From Psychrobacillus sp048572895 (GTDB lineage: Bacteria > Bacillota > Bacilli > Bacillales_A > Planococcaceae), in contig NZ_CP183878.1 in NCBI RefSeq assembly GCF_048572895.1, forward strand, positions 496,001 to 560,000: 64,000 nucleotides of DNA, given 5' to 3'. Position 1 is the first letter of the stretch. Every line of letters starts with the position of its first letter. Below, piece after piece: positions 55,296-64,000 of the stretch. The notes under the pieces are model-generated. The model ran no database searches and was not told the DNA's origin. It saw only the letters and a list, made by a program, of their open reading frames with translations. The position numbers and the translations under genes were made by a program.

Positions 55296-56024
55296 TTAGT
55301 TCTCCTTTATCAATTTCTGCATAATAATTGAAAGCGTCACTTTAACCATATAATAAAGTGATTTAAATGGTGTAATAGAAGACACTCCTCCTTGACGTGC
55401 ATGCATATTAACCGTTTTTTCAATAATCTTCATTTTTTTTCGCCGTAAATAAATAATTACTTCAGGTTCCGGATAATCACGCGGATAATCATAAGCAAAT
55501 AAGGCAATAACTTTCTTGTTCATCGCACGGTACCCAGAAGTTGCATCTGTGAATTTTTGACCCGTTAACAAAAAGATGAGGTATTGAAAGTAATAAATAC
55601 CAAAGCGTCGCGCTATACTTCCTTCATATGCAGTCTTTTCCACGAAACGGGACCCGATACACATATCACATTCTCCTGCGAGAACCGGACGTACAATTGC
55701 CGCCAAATCCTCTTCGTTATGTTGTCCATCCGCATCGAATTGAACAGCAACGTCATAGCCAAATTCATGCGCGTATCTATAACCCGTTTGAACTGCACCA
55801 CCGATACCTAGATTATTTGCAAGATCTATCAAAATGATGTCCGGATGCGATCTCACAATTTCGGCAGTTCGATCTCTAGACCCATCATTTATAACACATA
55901 TATCCACCGAGCTATGGGTCGTTCTTAATTTCTGTAGTTTTAAAATTGTACTTTCAATCGCTTCCTCTTCATTAAAAGCAGGAACGATGATTAAAACAGT
56001 CGAATCTCCAATATGAGTATTCAA
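55296..56024 (-). CDS. GT2 polyprenyl-phosphate glycosyltransferase (DPM1-like)
   Basis: A 242-residue GT-A enzyme. The start VLIIVPAFNEEEAIESTI is the nucleotide-sugar binding strand. VCVINDGSRDRT and QFDADGQHNEED carry the DxD-type metal site, and SRFV then GYRAMNKKV complete the family pattern. A short hydrophobic tail suggests membrane association. It likely makes undecaprenyl-phosphate-sugar for the GT-C transferases of this cluster. TTG start, supported by AAAGGAG 8 bases upstream. Confidence 0.85.
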   Translation of the reverse strand: MNTHIGDSTVLIIVPAFNEEEAIESTILKLQKLRTTHSSVDICVINDGSRDRTAEIVRSHPDIILIDLANNLGIGGAVQTGYRYAHEFGYDVAVQFDADGQHNEEDLAAIVRPVLAGECDMCIGSRFVEKTAYEGSIARRFGIYYFQYLIFLLTGQKFTDATSGYRAMNKKVIALFAYDYPRDYPEPEVIIYLRRKKMKIIEKTVNMHARQGGVSSITPFKSLYYMVKVTLSIIMQKLIKEN

Positions 56025-56134
56025 CGAAAAGCTCCTTTCATTACAAATACTAGTTTTAAAATCAACACTCTTGATAATAACATATTTTATATAACTGAAC
56101 CAATTTCATAATGTTCACTGTTGATGCGAACTAA

Positions 56135-57022
56135 TTAATGAGACACTAGTGATTTCATATATTTCTTCAATATATCTTCCACACCTTGACGTAAATCCGG
56201 CCTTTCTAAAGCAAAAGCAATTGTCGTATCTATGAACCCAAGCTGTTCACCGATATCAAAGCGTTTACCTTCAAAGTTATAGGCATATACTGGTTCACTT
56301 CTATTTAATCGCTCTATCGCATCCGTCAATTGGATTTCACCACCAGCACCGATTTTTTGATCTTCTAGTAGAGAGAAAATGGCTGGCGTTAAAATATATC
56401 TGCCGACAATCCCAAATTGGGAAGGTGCATCTGCCTGTTTAGGCTTCTCTACAAATTGACGAACCTTCATTAAACGGTCATCCGCATTGATCGGGTCTAT
56501 AATACCGTATCGATGAACATCCTCTAAAGGCACTTTTTGTACACCGATAACACTACTTTGTACTTCATCAAAACGGTTGATCAGCTGAGCGAGACAAGGC
56601 ACTTCACTGGAAACAATATCATCTCCCAGTAGAACGGCGAACGGCTCATCCCCGATAAACTTTCGTGCACACCAGATGGCATGTCCTAGCCCAAGCGGTT
56701 CTTTTTGACGAATATAATGGATATCGACAGTAGAAGGAGCCTGTACTTTATTGAGCAGGTCAAATTTTTCATGCTCCAATAAGTTTGCTTCTAGCTCATA
56801 AGCGTTATCAAAGTGATCTTCGATGGCGCGTTTATGCTTGCCTGTTACGATAATTATATCTTCAATTCCTGATGCGATTGCTTCTTCAACTATATATTGA
56901 ATGGTTGGCTTATCCACGATTGGAAGCATTTCTTTCGGCATAGCTTTTGTGGCAGGTAGGAATCGTGTGCCAAGACCTGCCGCTGGAATAATTGCTTTTT
57001 TTATAGTACCGATTGTATCCAC
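56135..57022 (-). CDS. galU: UTP-glucose-1-phosphate uridylyltransferase
   Basis: A 295-residue enzyme making UDP-glucose from UTP and glucose-1-phosphate. It has the nucleotidyltransferase signature AAGLGTRFLPATKAMPKEML (residues 14-33), VEKP near residue 190 and GEIQLTDAI. GTG start behind AAAGGA. It supplies the sugar nucleotide for the neighbouring glycosyltransferases. It lies 9 bases after the GtrII-like gene and about 110 before the GT2 gene. Confidence 0.93.
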   Translation of the reverse strand: MDTIGTIKKAIIPAAGLGTRFLPATKAMPKEMLPIVDKPTIQYIVEEAIASGIEDIIIVTGKHKRAIEDHFDNAYELEANLLEHEKFDLLNKVQAPSTVDIHYIRQKEPLGLGHAIWCARKFIGDEPFAVLLGDDIVSSEVPCLAQLINRFDEVQSSVIGVQKVPLEDVHRYGIIDPINADDRLMKVRQFVEKPKQADAPSQFGIVGRYILTPAIFSLLEDQKIGAGGEIQLTDAIERLNRSEPVYAYNFEGKRFDIGEQLGFIDTTIAFALERPDLRQGVEDILKKYMKSLVSH

Positions 57023-57031
57023 GTCCTTTAT

Positions 57032-58555
57032 TTATTTATTTAACTTTATCACTATAATATCATCCTCGACTCGAACAGAATCGGGATGTGGCCAAGTAGG
57101 CATGCCTTCGAACCATTCGCTCTCCTGAATAGTCTGTTTTTCCTCTGGACTCGCTAAGTGGAAAGATTCTCCAAACTCATTGGCAAACAAATACTGATAA
57201 TGATAAGGCTGTGCTAGCATCGTTTCTCCAATAACACCCGTCATAGATGGAAGTCTATCAGGTATCGTTGAAGAGCCCAATTCAGATTTCAAATAATATG
57301 TTCCAAATATCGCAAGCTTCGTAGCGTTTTCATAACCAGGAGTTTGTTCTATACGGTCCAGTACTCGGTTAGCATAGGAAATGGACTTTTCATACTTCAA
57401 TGTCGTATTAAAATACGATATATTTGCGATTAGTCCAAAGTTAAACACGGTCAATCCAAGTACGATAACAGTAGACCAAGCAACACCTTGTCCAAATTTC
57501 TTTTCACTAACCATCTGGTCGTAAAATAAAATCGGGAGCACATAAAAACTAAAAAGTCCCATCACCATCAGCATGTGATATTCCACACCAGGTGATACGA
57601 AATACATACAATAAGAAAGCACTGGCATCATAACGAAAATGCCGACAGCAAGTATAATATGTACAAGTGGCAGTTTACGTAATGCCCATATAAAGCCGGC
57701 AATAGTTACAACTACTAAAAAGACATTCAATACATCCATAAAAGTCATTGCTGTATCTGCCCGGAAGCCGCCAAAGAAAAAGGCCACCATGGAATCCTTT
57801 ATAGCAACAAAAGCCGATAACAAGCTCAAGGATCCAGCCCCAATTTCATTCAACCCCTGATAATCAGAAATCTCCCCTGCAAAGTAGGTTTGATAGATTT
57901 TAAATGTAATGGCATAAAGTATCATTCCAACACCAATCGTGAGTATGTAGCTAATCCATTTATAAATAATTACCTTTATCTTTTTATTGCTATATAACAA
58001 ATCCTTTAACCATACTAACGCGATTAAAGTAAGTGCAAGTGGGAGATTGGCCTGATAAATTCCAACCGATAAATAGAAGATGAAAGCTCCCGCTATAAAG
58101 CCAAATCTAAACTTCTGTGTCACTAAAATTGCAAGGGCAGCAAGTAAAAAGCCCATCATATACCCATCAGCAGTGAACATATAAGAAAATGTCGAAGCAA
58201 TAGTTGGAAAACTTACGACCAAACCAGCTGTTAACCAAATAGACAGGGTTTTCCGAAGCTTTAAAATCTCTACTATCAATACGACAGTTATCGCCAAATA
58301 AAGAATAGACAACGCACCGATAACAAACGGTAAGTCAAAATTGGAACTTATTCCACTAAAAGGACCGAGAAAAAAACGCCCTAGTTTAAACTTCAACTGC
58401 GTATTATGAATATTAATAAGTCCATCATGATTAGGTAAATAATTGACAAATGCGTACAAATGAATCAAAAAGCCAATAACAATACTGGCCATAAATGCAG
58501 ACTTCCACTCCGGGCGAAGCCACTGCTTGAATTTCTCTAAAATTTGCTCTGGCAT
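57032..58555 (-). CDS. GtrII-like glucosyltransferase, membrane protein
   Basis: A 507-residue polytopic protein with about eleven hydrophobic segments and a soluble C-terminal domain of about 100 residues. The layout and the early NHDGLINIHNTQLKFKLGRFFLG stretch fit the glucosyltransferase GtrII family, which moves glucose from undecaprenyl-phosphate to a surface polymer. The frame could begin 21 bases earlier, but AAGGAG 7 bases before the MPEQ ATG sets the start at 58555. First gene of the minus-strand cluster, directly before galU. Confidence 0.75.
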   Translation of the reverse strand: MPEQILEKFKQWLRPEWKSAFMASIVIGFLIHLYAFVNYLPNHDGLINIHNTQLKFKLGRFFLGPFSGISSNFDLPFVIGALSILYLAITVVLIVEILKLRKTLSIWLTAGLVVSFPTIASTFSYMFTADGYMMGFLLAALAILVTQKFRFGFIAGAFIFYLSVGIYQANLPLALTLIALVWLKDLLYSNKKIKVIIYKWISYILTIGVGMILYAITFKIYQTYFAGEISDYQGLNEIGAGSLSLLSAFVAIKDSMVAFFFGGFRADTAMTFMDVLNVFLVVVTIAGFIWALRKLPLVHIILAVGIFVMMPVLSYCMYFVSPGVEYHMLMVMGLFSFYVLPILFYDQMVSEKKFGQGVAWSTVIVLGLTVFNFGLIANISYFNTTLKYEKSISYANRVLDRIEQTPGYENATKLAIFGTYYLKSELGSSTIPDRLPSMTGVIGETMLAQPYHYQYLFANEFGESFHLASPEEKQTIQESEWFEGMPTWPHPDSVRVEDDIIVIKLNK

Positions 58556-58665
58556 ACATGTACTCCTTTTAATCATATTAATCCCTTCAAATTATAGCAT
58601 AGCTAACTTCCGAGGAGTAATCGAGTAGGGAAATGGACATATCGAATGGAAAACAACCGAATATC

Positions 58666-58710
58666 GTCCCTGTGTAGGGAACTATTCTGAATAGTTCTCT
58701 ACACAGGGAC
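58666..58710. repeat. 45-bp near-perfect palindrome, copy 1
   Basis: A 22-bp arm starting GTCCCTGTGTAG (58666-58687) faces its complement (58689-58710) across one base, with one mismatch. Same architecture and same tips as the palindrome at 61223. Confidence 0.85.
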
Positions 58711-58749
58711 AGTTCACTATTGAAAGTTTTATAAAAGTACCCGTCAATA

Positions 58750-59292
58750 TACGAGAGGGAGCCACCCCAACGAGAGAGATCTGCTTCTATATGAGAGAAG
58801 CATCTCCCAAACGAGAGAGATCACCGCTCATACGAGAGCGATTCTCCTCTATACGAGAGAAATCTGCTTCTATATGAGAGAGCATCCCCCGAACGAGAGA
58901 GGTCACCGCTCATACGAGAGCGATCTGCTTCTATATGAGAGAGCATCACCCAAACGAGAGAGATCGCCGCTCATACGAGAGCACCAACTCCCAATACGAG
59001 AGAGCATCTCCCGAATGAGAGAGCCCACCGCTCATACGAGAGCGATCTGCTTCTATACGAGAGAGCATCCCCCGAATGAGAGAGTTCACCGCTCATACGA
59101 GAGCGATTCTCCTCTATACGAGAGAAATCTGCTTCTATATGAGAGAGGCACCTCCCGAACGAGAGAGTTCACCGCTCATACGAGAGCGATCCACCTCTAT
59201 AAGAGAGCGTTCTGCTTCTATATGAGAGAGCATCTCCTGAACGAGAGAGATCAGCGCTCATACGAGAGAGCACACCGCTCATACGAGAGAAC
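58750..59292. repeat. (A)CGAGAG phased array, 27 copies
   Basis: GAGAG preceded by AC, AT or rarely AA starts 27 times between 58753 and 59285. Of the 26 intervals, 18 are 21 bases, 6 are 19 and 2 are 20. Much of it shows a higher-order 61-base unit (21+21+19) with text such as CCGCTCATACGAGAGCGATC and CTGCTTCTATATGAGAGAGC. It lies in the gap between the glycosylation cluster and the SLH gene at 59364. Frames through it are a by-product. Confidence 0.92.
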
Positions 59293-59363
59293 TGCCACCT
59301 TTCACCAGGTGCAATGTATAATAGAAGAAAGACGAACAACTTTAAAAAGAAAGAGGTTTTACG

Positions 59364-61187
59364 ATGAAATACATCATTGCATTCATACTTATCCTTTCAA
59401 TCGGATGGATGACAGCTACAAAGGAAGCTTCAGCAGAAACGGATCAGCCGAAGATAGGAATTCTGTATCACGGACCAAGCCAAACATATACAAAGATGAA
59501 AAAATGGAGTCTCGTTAGTGATAAGGCAGATAAACTCTATCAGCTGTACCAATCACAGGGATTCCAGGTTTCTAAAATTACTGAAACAGAGTTAAAGAGT
59601 TTAAGTGAGTTACATAAATATGATGCAATAGTATTCCCGTATACGGTCATGATGAATGTAGCCGAGCGTGAAAATGTGAAATTATATATTCAGGATGGTG
59701 GAGGAGCTATCTTCGCCTTCGGGACTGCCCGTAATGAGTCCGCTCATATGGATACCGTCCAAAAAAATGACCGAACGCCTCTTATCTACGACACATTGAC
59801 GTGGATATGGGAGTGGGATAACCTGACCGAAGTTTTTGCTTCTCGTTTTATAGATGACGTACAGTTAACCAATTTTACTGTTAAAAATACGTCAAACAAA
59901 CATCCAGTTTTAACGAACACATATAAAGAACTTGGTAAAACGAGTCTATCTTTTACTAACACTAGACCAACCGGGGATTGGATTGAAGTAATCGAACCGT
60001 GGAACAAAGCAATTTCACCACTACTAACATATACAAGTTACTCAGCAACCGATAAACCAAATACTATTCAAAAAGGTTCGACAGGAGCAGCTTATGCAGT
60101 AGAATATGGCAAAGGTAGAATGGTATATATCGGATTTAAAATGTATGATCACATAACAGCTGGAAAATTACAAAACTGGGATAAGACAACCGGGGACAAG
60201 GATGGACAAGTATTCTTAAAGCATTCCCTAAACTGGGTTTCCGAACCACATACAACCGAATTGAAACGAAATTATAATGTCTCCCTCACGCAAAGTAATA
60301 TCTCAGCGTATCAAAGAGCGAATGATTTTGTTGTGTACAGTACCGTTTCTGCCGAAAATAAAGGCAATGTTCCAGCACGGGGTACAGTCCATATAGAAGT
60401 GTTAGATTCGAATGAAAAAATAATCACTACCAGCAAAAAAATGTATATACCGGGACTATCTCCAGACAAAACTAGTTATCGAATACACAATGAAAAGTTT
60501 CAACTTTCTCTACCTAAAAAACTAGCTAATGGAACGTATACGATTAGAGCAATATTCACAGAAGGTAGAAAGGATCGCACTAGTATTGCCGAGCAGATTC
60601 CGGTCGTAGCATCAACGAAGACATTTAAAAAAGTATCCTCTTCCAACAATGCCGGCATCGGAGAGGTACCCTTCTTTCCAGATGTAAGTAAGTCAAATGC
60701 AGCCTACCAAGATATGTTATCTCTTTATAAACTAGGAGTTATTAAAGGATCCAAAGGTAAATTCTATCCAACTGGAACACTCTCACGTGTACAAGCAACG
60801 GAAATGATTTTACGATCATTAGGAATTAATGCATCCGCATCAGCTACAATGAACGTCTCCGATATGAAAAAAGGAGATTATGGCTACGCAGCCCTTGCCA
60901 CCGGCGTCCGATATGGCATCATTGAACCACAGAATGGTAAGATTAATGCCTTCCAACCGATGAAACGCGATGTTATGGCAAAAGCAATCGTAAATGGATT
61001 TAAGCTGCAAGGCAGTACTGAACATAACTTTAAAGACATAAGTCCAACCAATCCATACCATAAAGAGATTACAACACTATATGCCCGAGGAATCACCACT
61101 GGTTTCACGATAGATAATACGTATCGCCCAAATAATACCGTAACCAGACAGCAATTCACGTCGTTTATCAACCGAGCACTGCACTAA
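59364..61187 (+). CDS. Secreted protein with amidotransferase-like N-terminal domain and three SLH domains
   Basis: A 607-residue exported protein. The signal peptide ends EASAET. Residues 28-280 form a class I glutamine-amidotransferase-like (flavodoxin-type) domain (KIGILYHGP, YDAIVFPYTV, YIQDGGGAIFAFG, GRMVYIGFKMYDH). An Ig-like domain spans about 300-420 and three C-terminal SLH domains about 435-607 (LSRVQA, MKRDVM, VTRQQF). No catalytic Cys-His pair is evident, so the first domain may bind rather than cut. AAAGAAAGAGG precedes the ATG. Role unknown. Confidence 0.8.
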   Translation: MKYIIAFILILSIGWMTATKEASAETDQPKIGILYHGPSQTYTKMKKWSLVSDKADKLYQLYQSQGFQVSKITETELKSLSELHKYDAIVFPYTVMMNVAERENVKLYIQDGGGAIFAFGTARNESAHMDTVQKNDRTPLIYDTLTWIWEWDNLTEVFASRFIDDVQLTNFTVKNTSNKHPVLTNTYKELGKTSLSFTNTRPTGDWIEVIEPWNKAISPLLTYTSYSATDKPNTIQKGSTGAAYAVEYGKGRMVYIGFKMYDHITAGKLQNWDKTTGDKDGQVFLKHSLNWVSEPHTTELKRNYNVSLTQSNISAYQRANDFVVYSTVSAENKGNVPARGTVHIEVLDSNEKIITTSKKMYIPGLSPDKTSYRIHNEKFQLSLPKKLANGTYTIRAIFTEGRKDRTSIAEQIPVVASTKTFKKVSSSNNAGIGEVPFFPDVSKSNAAYQDMLSLYKLGVIKGSKGKFYPTGTLSRVQATEMILRSLGINASASATMNVSDMKKGDYGYAALATGVRYGIIEPQNGKINAFQPMKRDVMAKAIVNGFKLQGSTEHNFKDISPTNPYHKEITTLYARGITTGFTIDNTYRPNNTVTRQQFTSFINRALH

Positions 61188-61189
61188 AA

Positions 61190-61220
61190 AAAAGAATCGA
61201 TCTAATCGATTCTTTTTTTT
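61190..61220. terminator. Terminator of the SLH gene
   Basis: AAAGAATCGAT-CTA-ATCGATTCTTT with A and T tracts on each side. Confidence 0.9.
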
Positions 61221-61222
61221 TC

Positions 61223-61267
61223 GTCCCTGTGTAAGAAATAATTCAGAATTGTTTCTTACACAGGGAC
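61223..61267. repeat. 45-bp near-perfect palindrome, copy 2
   Basis: GTCCCTGTGTAAGAAATAATTC (61223-61244) faces its complement (61246-61267) across one base. The single mismatch is a G-T pair in RNA. The outer 11 bases equal those of the copy at 58666 while the inner bases differ, keeping pairing. Confidence 0.85.
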
Positions 61268-61424
61268 AGATTCATGCAAATTCTCAAACACTCCTAGAAG
61301 TAGAAACGAATAATCTATCTTTCAAGTATTTTGGAATCTTTCTCTAATACCTAACATATGTTGAAAGGTATAGGAAATTTGGCAGTCCCTCAATGCGACT
61401 ATAGATTAATAGGAGGCTAGTTTT

Positions 61425-64000
61425 ATGAAAGAAAGAAGAAAGCTAAGACAACGGACGTATAAGGCAGCGCTGGCAATGGCTTTAGCAACTGGATCACTTG
61501 TAACATTGTCACCACCAAATGCATTAGCAGCGGATGCGAAAGAAAAATCCTTCTCCGATGTACAAGCATCTCAGCATTTCTATGAAGCTGTGAAGAATTT
61601 AACAGCTAGAGGAATAATTTCTGGTTATGAAGATGGCACGTTCAGACCTTCTGAAAATATTAGTAGAGCACATGCGGCCAAAATAATGGCGCTTGCTTTA
61701 GGATTAGATACAAAAAACGTAAAAAACCCTGGATTCAAAGATGTGAGTTCAAGCCATCCAAACTATGGAGCGATTGCTGCACTTGTCGAGGCTGGCGTTT
61801 TAAAAGGCTATGAAAATAATACATTCAACCCTGATGGCAACTTAACACGTGCTCAAATGGCTAAGATGCTAGTAAAAGGTTTTAAGTTTGAAGAAGAGAA
61901 GTATAGTAATTTACCATTTGATGATGTGAAAAACAATGAATGGCATGCGAATTATATTCAGACTTTATTTGCCAATAAAATCACAACTGGTAAGACAGCT
62001 AGCAAGTATGAACCAAATGCATATGTCACACGTGGACAAGCCGCATCCTTCATTTACCGAACAGAAACTACCAAAAAACAAGAAGCAATCATCATACAAA
62101 ATATAGCTAATAATGAACTAACAGTTTCAGATGGAACGTACGCTATCTCTAAAAGCTTCGCGAACATCTTAAGTGAATCCAATTTAGCAGTATTGAAAGG
62201 TTCACATATAAAATACACAGTGAAAGACAAAGAAATCGAAAGCATTAGCGACATTGAAATGCAAACAAGCGGAAATGCTAATAACTACCTCGTATTGGAT
62301 GGAAATGGCGATAAGTTTAATGGTGAACTTTCCACTAACGGCAATTTCATCACGATCAAAAACATAACATTAGCATCACTCCAAATAAAGCAAGGAACTA
62401 CCTCAGTCACAGTCGACGCCAAGGTTGAAAAACTAAAAGTCCATTCCAAAACCGCACAAGTCACGCTCGGCACAAATGCTAAAATCGGCGACCTTCTTTT
62501 ACCAGCTGGAGCAAAAGCAAAAGATATCATTCCAAACTATGACAAAGTAAAGGCAAATATCGCAAAGATTAATGGTGTAGCGAACCCAGATGCCAAACCA
62601 GTAACACCACCATCCTCTGGCGGAGGTTACACGAGTCCTGGAAATGGTTCAGAGAGCCCTGGTCAAAATCCAGTAACAGAAACCGCATCTACCCCGATAT
62701 ATTCGGGAAAAACTACGGTTACATCCGGAGATATCATTGAGTTAACTGTTACAAAGGGAAATAAAGTCTACTATACGCTAGATGGTAGTAATCCAACACC
62801 CGCTTCGAATGCCGTAGAAGTAAAAGACGGTAAAGTAAGTATTCCCGTACTAGGAAAAGGAAAAGTGACATTAAAAGCTTATGCCGTTTTAAATGGAGGA
62901 AAGGATAGTAGTGTAACCACTTATGAATTAACCGTATTAGAAAAAGATGACGAAACTCCAATCCTTGATGTGACAGGGGCAGCAATAAGCTCTCCACCAA
63001 CAAAAACAACGTATCAAGAAGGAGACATGCTGGACTTAACCGGTTTAGTAATCACCTTAACCAAATCCGATGAATCAACCGAAGATGTTGGGTATGAAGA
63101 CTTTGCCAAAAAAGGTATTACAGCAAGCAAAGAGCATGGCTCCATGCTCACAACAGCAGACTCAAGTGTAACTTTTACCCACACACTAAGTAATCAATCA
63201 GTCGAACAACCTATTACTGTAGAAGCAGCAACTGTGTGGGTGACAGGTGCAACAATAAGCACACCACCAACCAAAACAACGTATCAAGAAGGCGACACGC
63301 TGGACTTAACCGGTTTAGTAATCACCTTAACCAAATCTGATGAATCAACAGAAAACGTTGGGTATGAAGACTTTGCCAAAAAAGGTATTACAGCAAGCAA
63401 AGAGCATGGCTCCATGCTCACAACAGCAGACTCAAGTGTAACTTTTACCCACACACTAAGTAACCAATCAGTCGAACAACCTATTACTGTAGAAGCAGCA
63501 ACTGTAACAGTGACAGGGGCAGCAATAAGCTCTCCACCAACCAAAACAACGTATCAAGAAGGCGACACGCTGGACTTAACCGGATTAGTAATCACCTTAA
63601 CCAAATCTGATGAATCAACAGAAAACGTTGGATATGAAGACTTTGCCGCAAAAGGGATTACAGTAAGCAAAGAACATGGCTCCATACTCACAACAGCAGA
63701 CTCAAGTGTGACCATTACCCATACATTAAGTAACCAATCAGTCGAGCAAGCTATTTCAGTTATACCTAAAAGTAATGCGAATTTTGAACTCTCACTTATG
63801 CATTTCAACGACACACATGCCCACTTAGATAATGCTGCAAAACGTGTGACAGCGGTGAATGAAGTACGTGCTACTAAACCGAACTCATTATTATTAGACG
63901 CTGGGGATGTTTTCTCAGGAACTCTCTATTTTAATGAATTTAAAGGATTAGCCGACTTAGAATTTATGAATTTAATGAAAGTCGATGCAATGACGTTTGG
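61425..64000 (+). CDS. SLH-anchored 5'-nucleotidase, second paralogue (runs off the right edge)
   Basis: The first 858 residues of a secreted protein. Order: signal peptide ending ALAAD, three SLH domains (about 40-210; ISRAH, LTRAQM, VTRGQA), a beta-helix-like stretch similar to that of the gene at 32390, a Ser/Gly/Pro linker, a chitobiase-like Ig domain (about 430-510), and three tandem Big_3-type Ig repeats of 90 residues. The start of a metallophosphatase domain (LSLMHFNDTHAH, DAGDVFSGTLYFNEF) matches the gene at 32390 closely. AGGAGG precedes the ATG by about 9 bases. No Pho-box-like repeats are seen upstream, so regulation may differ from its paralogue. Confidence 0.88.
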   Translation, partial: MKERRKLRQRTYKAALAMALATGSLVTLSPPNALAADAKEKSFSDVQASQHFYEAVKNLTARGIISGYEDGTFRPSENISRAHAAKIMALALGLDTKNVKNPGFKDVSSSHPNYGAIAALVEAGVLKGYENNTFNPDGNLTRAQMAKMLVKGFKFEEEKYSNLPFDDVKNNEWHANYIQTLFANKITTGKTASKYEPNAYVTRGQAASFIYRTETTKKQEAIIIQNIANNELTVSDGTYAISKSFANILSESNLAVLKGSHIKYTVKDKEIESISDIEMQTSGNANNYLVLDGNGDKFNGELSTNGNFITIKNITLASLQIKQGTTSVTVDAKVEKLKVHSKTAQVTLGTNAKIGDLLLPAGAKAKDIIPNYDKVKANIAKINGVANPDAKPVTPPSSGGGYTSPGNGSESPGQNPVTETASTPIYSGKTTVTSGDIIELTVTKGNKVYYTLDGSNPTPASNAVEVKDGKVSIPVLGKGKVTLKAYAVLNGGKDSSVTTYELTVLEKDDETPILDVTGAAISSPPTKTTYQEGDMLDLTGLVITLTKSDESTEDVGYEDFAKKGITASKEHGSMLTTADSSVTFTHTLSNQSVEQPITVEAATVWVTGATISTPPTKTTYQEGDTLDLTGLVITLTKSDESTENVGYEDFAKKGITASKEHGSMLTTADSSVTFTHTLSNQSVEQPITVEAATVTVTGAAISSPPTKTTYQEGDTLDLTGLVITLTKSDESTENVGYEDFAAKGITVSKEHGSILTTADSSVTITHTLSNQSVEQAISVIPKSNANFELSLMHFNDTHAHLDNAAKRVTAVNEVRATKPNSLLLDAGDVFSGTLYFNEFKGLADLEFMNLMKVDAMTF
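62971..63774 (+). repeat. Three tandem 270-bp coding repeats (Ig-like)
   Basis: Units start at TGACAGG at 62971, 63241 and 63511, exactly 270 bases apart. Each encodes a Big_3-like domain (SPPTKTTYQEGDTLDLTGL). Long runs are unchanged between units, showing recent duplication. Confidence 0.92.

Noticed and set aside
58874..59518. A 214-codon plus-strand frame (MREHPPNERGHRSYES and so on)
   Set aside because: It arises from the 21-bp CGAGAG array, since 21 is a multiple of three and keeps frames open. It has no SD and overlaps the start of the real gene at 59364.

Overview
The window is low-GC Firmicute DNA. Gene starts carry strong AGGAGG-type ribosome-binding sites, TTG and GTG starts occur, and sigma-A promoters look canonical. 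A SecA2/SlaP pair, a ManNAc-type wall-polymer operon, eight SLH-domain surface proteins and a TasA/SipW fibre operon together point to a Bacillaceae/Planococcaceae S-layer former of the Lysinibacillus, Psychrobacillus or Solibacillus kind. The genus is inferred from protein style and was not tested by any search.

Layout. 0-2.3 kb: a gene tail, then a two-gene operon (UDP-ManNAc dehydrogenase and a TagA/WecG glycosyltransferase) that probably makes the cell-wall polymer SLH domains bind. 2.4-9.3 kb: slaP-secA2 on the minus strand, divergent from a large S-layer-type gene with tandem promoters. 9.3-25.2 kb is an accessory or decay zone. It holds a truncated ATPase start, a DDE insertion sequence bounded by 16-bp direct repeats, a group II intron with its reverse transcriptase, a GMC oxidoreductase, a lone tyrosine recombinase next to a row of small orphan genes that each end in a similar short repeat, an IS110 element, and a wrecked NRPS module with a nonsense-interrupted phosphopantetheinyl transferase. 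25.3-31.2 kb: two more S-layer paralogues. 31.3-42.2 kb: a methyltransferase, an SLH-anchored 5'-nucleotidase behind a candidate PhoP box, and a secreted multidomain nuclease, which together look like an extracellular DNA-phosphate scavenging set.

42.2-47 kb: a relic of another S-layer gene end, a TasA-TapA-like-SipW fibre operon with a membrane-anchored fourth protein, and an UPF0175 antitoxin whose toxin partner is dead. 47-53.2 kb: an SLH/SGNH hydrolase and an SLH surface protein bracketed by two arrays of the heptamer GCAAGTA at 21-bp intervals. 53.3-58.6 kb: a six-gene minus-strand glycosylation cluster (GT-C transferase, SMR-like flippase subunit, DUF2304, polyprenyl-phosphate glycosyltransferase, GalU, GtrII-like). 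58.7-59.3 kb: a second array, 27 copies of (A)CGAGAG or close variants at 19-21-bp spacing. 59.4-64 kb: an SLH protein with an amidotransferase-like domain, and the start of a second SLH-5'-nucleotidase that runs off the end.

How it fits together: the region is mainly a cell-surface island. It encodes wall-polymer synthesis, dedicated export (SecA2/SlaP), the SLH proteins, fibre assembly and sugar decoration. The three S-layer paralogues share almost the same N-terminal third, homologous promoters in two cases, and a common terminator module. Stranded copies of that module lie at 42.3 and 46.8 kb, which suggests past recombination among surface-protein genes. The most unusual features are the two phased heptamer arrays and the recombinase-associated row of small genes.
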